Source: Actinophytocola sp. (lineage in GTDB: Bacteria > Actinomycetota > Actinomycetes > Mycobacteriales > Pseudonocardiaceae). Taken from it: DNA of 58,689 nt. A program made the position numbers and the translations under genes. This document shows positions 58,220-58,689 of this stretch, piece by piece; position 1 is the first letter of the stretch, and each line of letters opens with the position of its first letter. A model generated the notes under the pieces. That model was given only the letters and a program-made list of their open reading frames with translations, did no database searches and was not told where the DNA came from. Location of the stretch: assembly GCF_009379765.1 (NCBI RefSeq), contig NZ_WHTD01000036.1, positions 1-58,689 of the forward strand. Direction: 5' to 3'.

Positions 58220-58689
58220 TCAGAACGGTGGTGCTGGTTCGGGGTGGGTGATGGGCTCTGGCGTGTGCGGATAGTGGAACCCGCACGGTGAGACCCATTC
58301 CAGGATCCCGCCCCGTTTGATCACCTTCCACCCACCGAACGTCTTACCCCGGTGGTGGCTGCGACACGCCGGGTGCACATTGTGTTCGTCGGTCGGCCCC
58401 ACCGGGAACGGCTCGCGATGATCCAAATCGCACTGCGCGGCGGGCCGGACACAGCCCGGCCCCGTGCAGGTCGGCATGGCGGCGTGGATGTGGTCGCGCA
58501 ACGCTGCGGGCGGGGTGTAGCTCCGCCGCCCCACGTCCAGCACCCGGCCGGTCGCGGGCTCGGTCAGGATCCGCCGCCAGGTCGCGTCCGACTGGTAGGC
58601 GAGGTCGACGGCGTGTTGGGCGGCGATGTCGCCGTAGCCGACCAGATGACCTGGAGTGTTGTCCACCCCCAACGCGGCCCGGGCCGGCA
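58220..58689 (-). CDS. HNH endonuclease domain protein (DUF222 type), 3' part
   Basis: The C-terminal part of a gene that enters from the right edge; the frame stays open to 58689. It contains the HNH nuclease core: CDLDHREPF, then HNVHPACRSHHRGKT with the expected His and Cys residues. LVGYGDIAAQHAVDLA and CTGPGCVRPA are typical of REP13E12/DUF222 proteins, which are multi-copy in actinobacteria. Activity is unproven for most members. Confidence 0.88.
   Translation of the reverse strand, partial: PARAALGVDNTPGHLVGYGDIAAQHAVDLAYQSDATWRRILTEPATGRVLDVGRRSYTPPAALRDHIHAAMPTCTGPGCVRPAAQCDLDHREPFPVGPTDEHNVHPACRSHHRGKTFGGWKVIKRGGILEWVSPCGFHYPHTPEPITHPEPAPPF

Noticed and set aside
1..58689. Biosynthetic gene cluster or prophage
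   Set aside because: No NRPS, PKS, terpene, lanthipeptide, integrase, capsid or transposase genes are visible; the genes are catabolic, regulatory or transport genes.

Overview
The window is high-GC DNA from a Gram-positive actinomycete, most likely a member of the Pseudonocardiaceae. This rests on G/C-ending codons throughout, frequent GTG starts, ATGA/GTGA-coupled operons, an NB-ARC/TPR STAND protein, DUF6879, FHA and Ser/Thr-kinase genes, and a truncated HNH endonuclease of the DUF222 type at the right edge. The family placement is inference. I see no rRNA, tRNA, CRISPR array or insertion sequence.

Layout, left half. The end of an unidentified gene (to 113) faces a minus-strand group of an 89-residue protein, a DUF6879 protein and an NB-ARC/TPR protein carrying an amyloid-like N-terminal motif (183-3480). 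A minus-strand operon (3654-9158) encodes a secreted alpha-L-fucosidase, a fumarylacetoacetase-fold hydrolase and LutABC. It reads as the two ends of an L-fucose to pyruvate plus lactate pathway. A methyltransferase (9324) is followed by a plus-strand catabolic operon (10219-15702): CoA ligase, acyl-CoA dehydrogenase, enoyl-CoA hydratase, VOC protein and a short second acyl-CoA dehydrogenase. Then come a frameshifted FHA gene, a GNAT acetyltransferase, a Ser/Thr kinase and a membrane protein, separated by a recurring inverted-repeat element.

Middle. 20653-31473 is an alpha-galactoside locus: GH36 enzyme, ABC importer, secreted GH27 enzyme, two divergent DeoR-type regulators and galT. Between the second regulator and galT lie three 74-bp tandem repeats. 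Each is a 25-codon open reading frame, linked by GTGA stop/start overlaps from the regulator stop codon to the galT start codon. 31668-39208 is a formate/one-carbon module: fdsGBAD (fdsA has an apparent 1-nt deletion), formate-tetrahydrofolate ligase and a methenyl-THF cyclohydrolase-type protein.

Right half. A GyrI-like protein, a twice-frameshifted ECF sigma gene, an N5-glutamine methyltransferase relative behind a structured leader, a TipA-like MerR regulator and a membrane-anchored unknown protein precede a minus-strand operon (43188-49300). That operon holds a PotABCD-type ABC importer, a uronate dehydrogenase and an unrecognised 364-residue protein, and it is interrupted by a second repeat array related to the one before galT. 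Then follow a hydrolase remnant, a YCII/ECF-sigma/VOC group, an ECF sigma factor fused to a zinc-finger and membrane domain, a GntR/FCD regulator, a coupled trio (FAD oxidoreductase, DUF1365, CFA-synthase type methyltransferase) and the HNH fragment.

Four genes carry five apparent single-base indels, mostly in G/C runs. Their reading frames are otherwise intact, so sequencing or assembly error is at least as likely as real pseudogenes. No database search was possible; family names come from recognised motifs and gene order.
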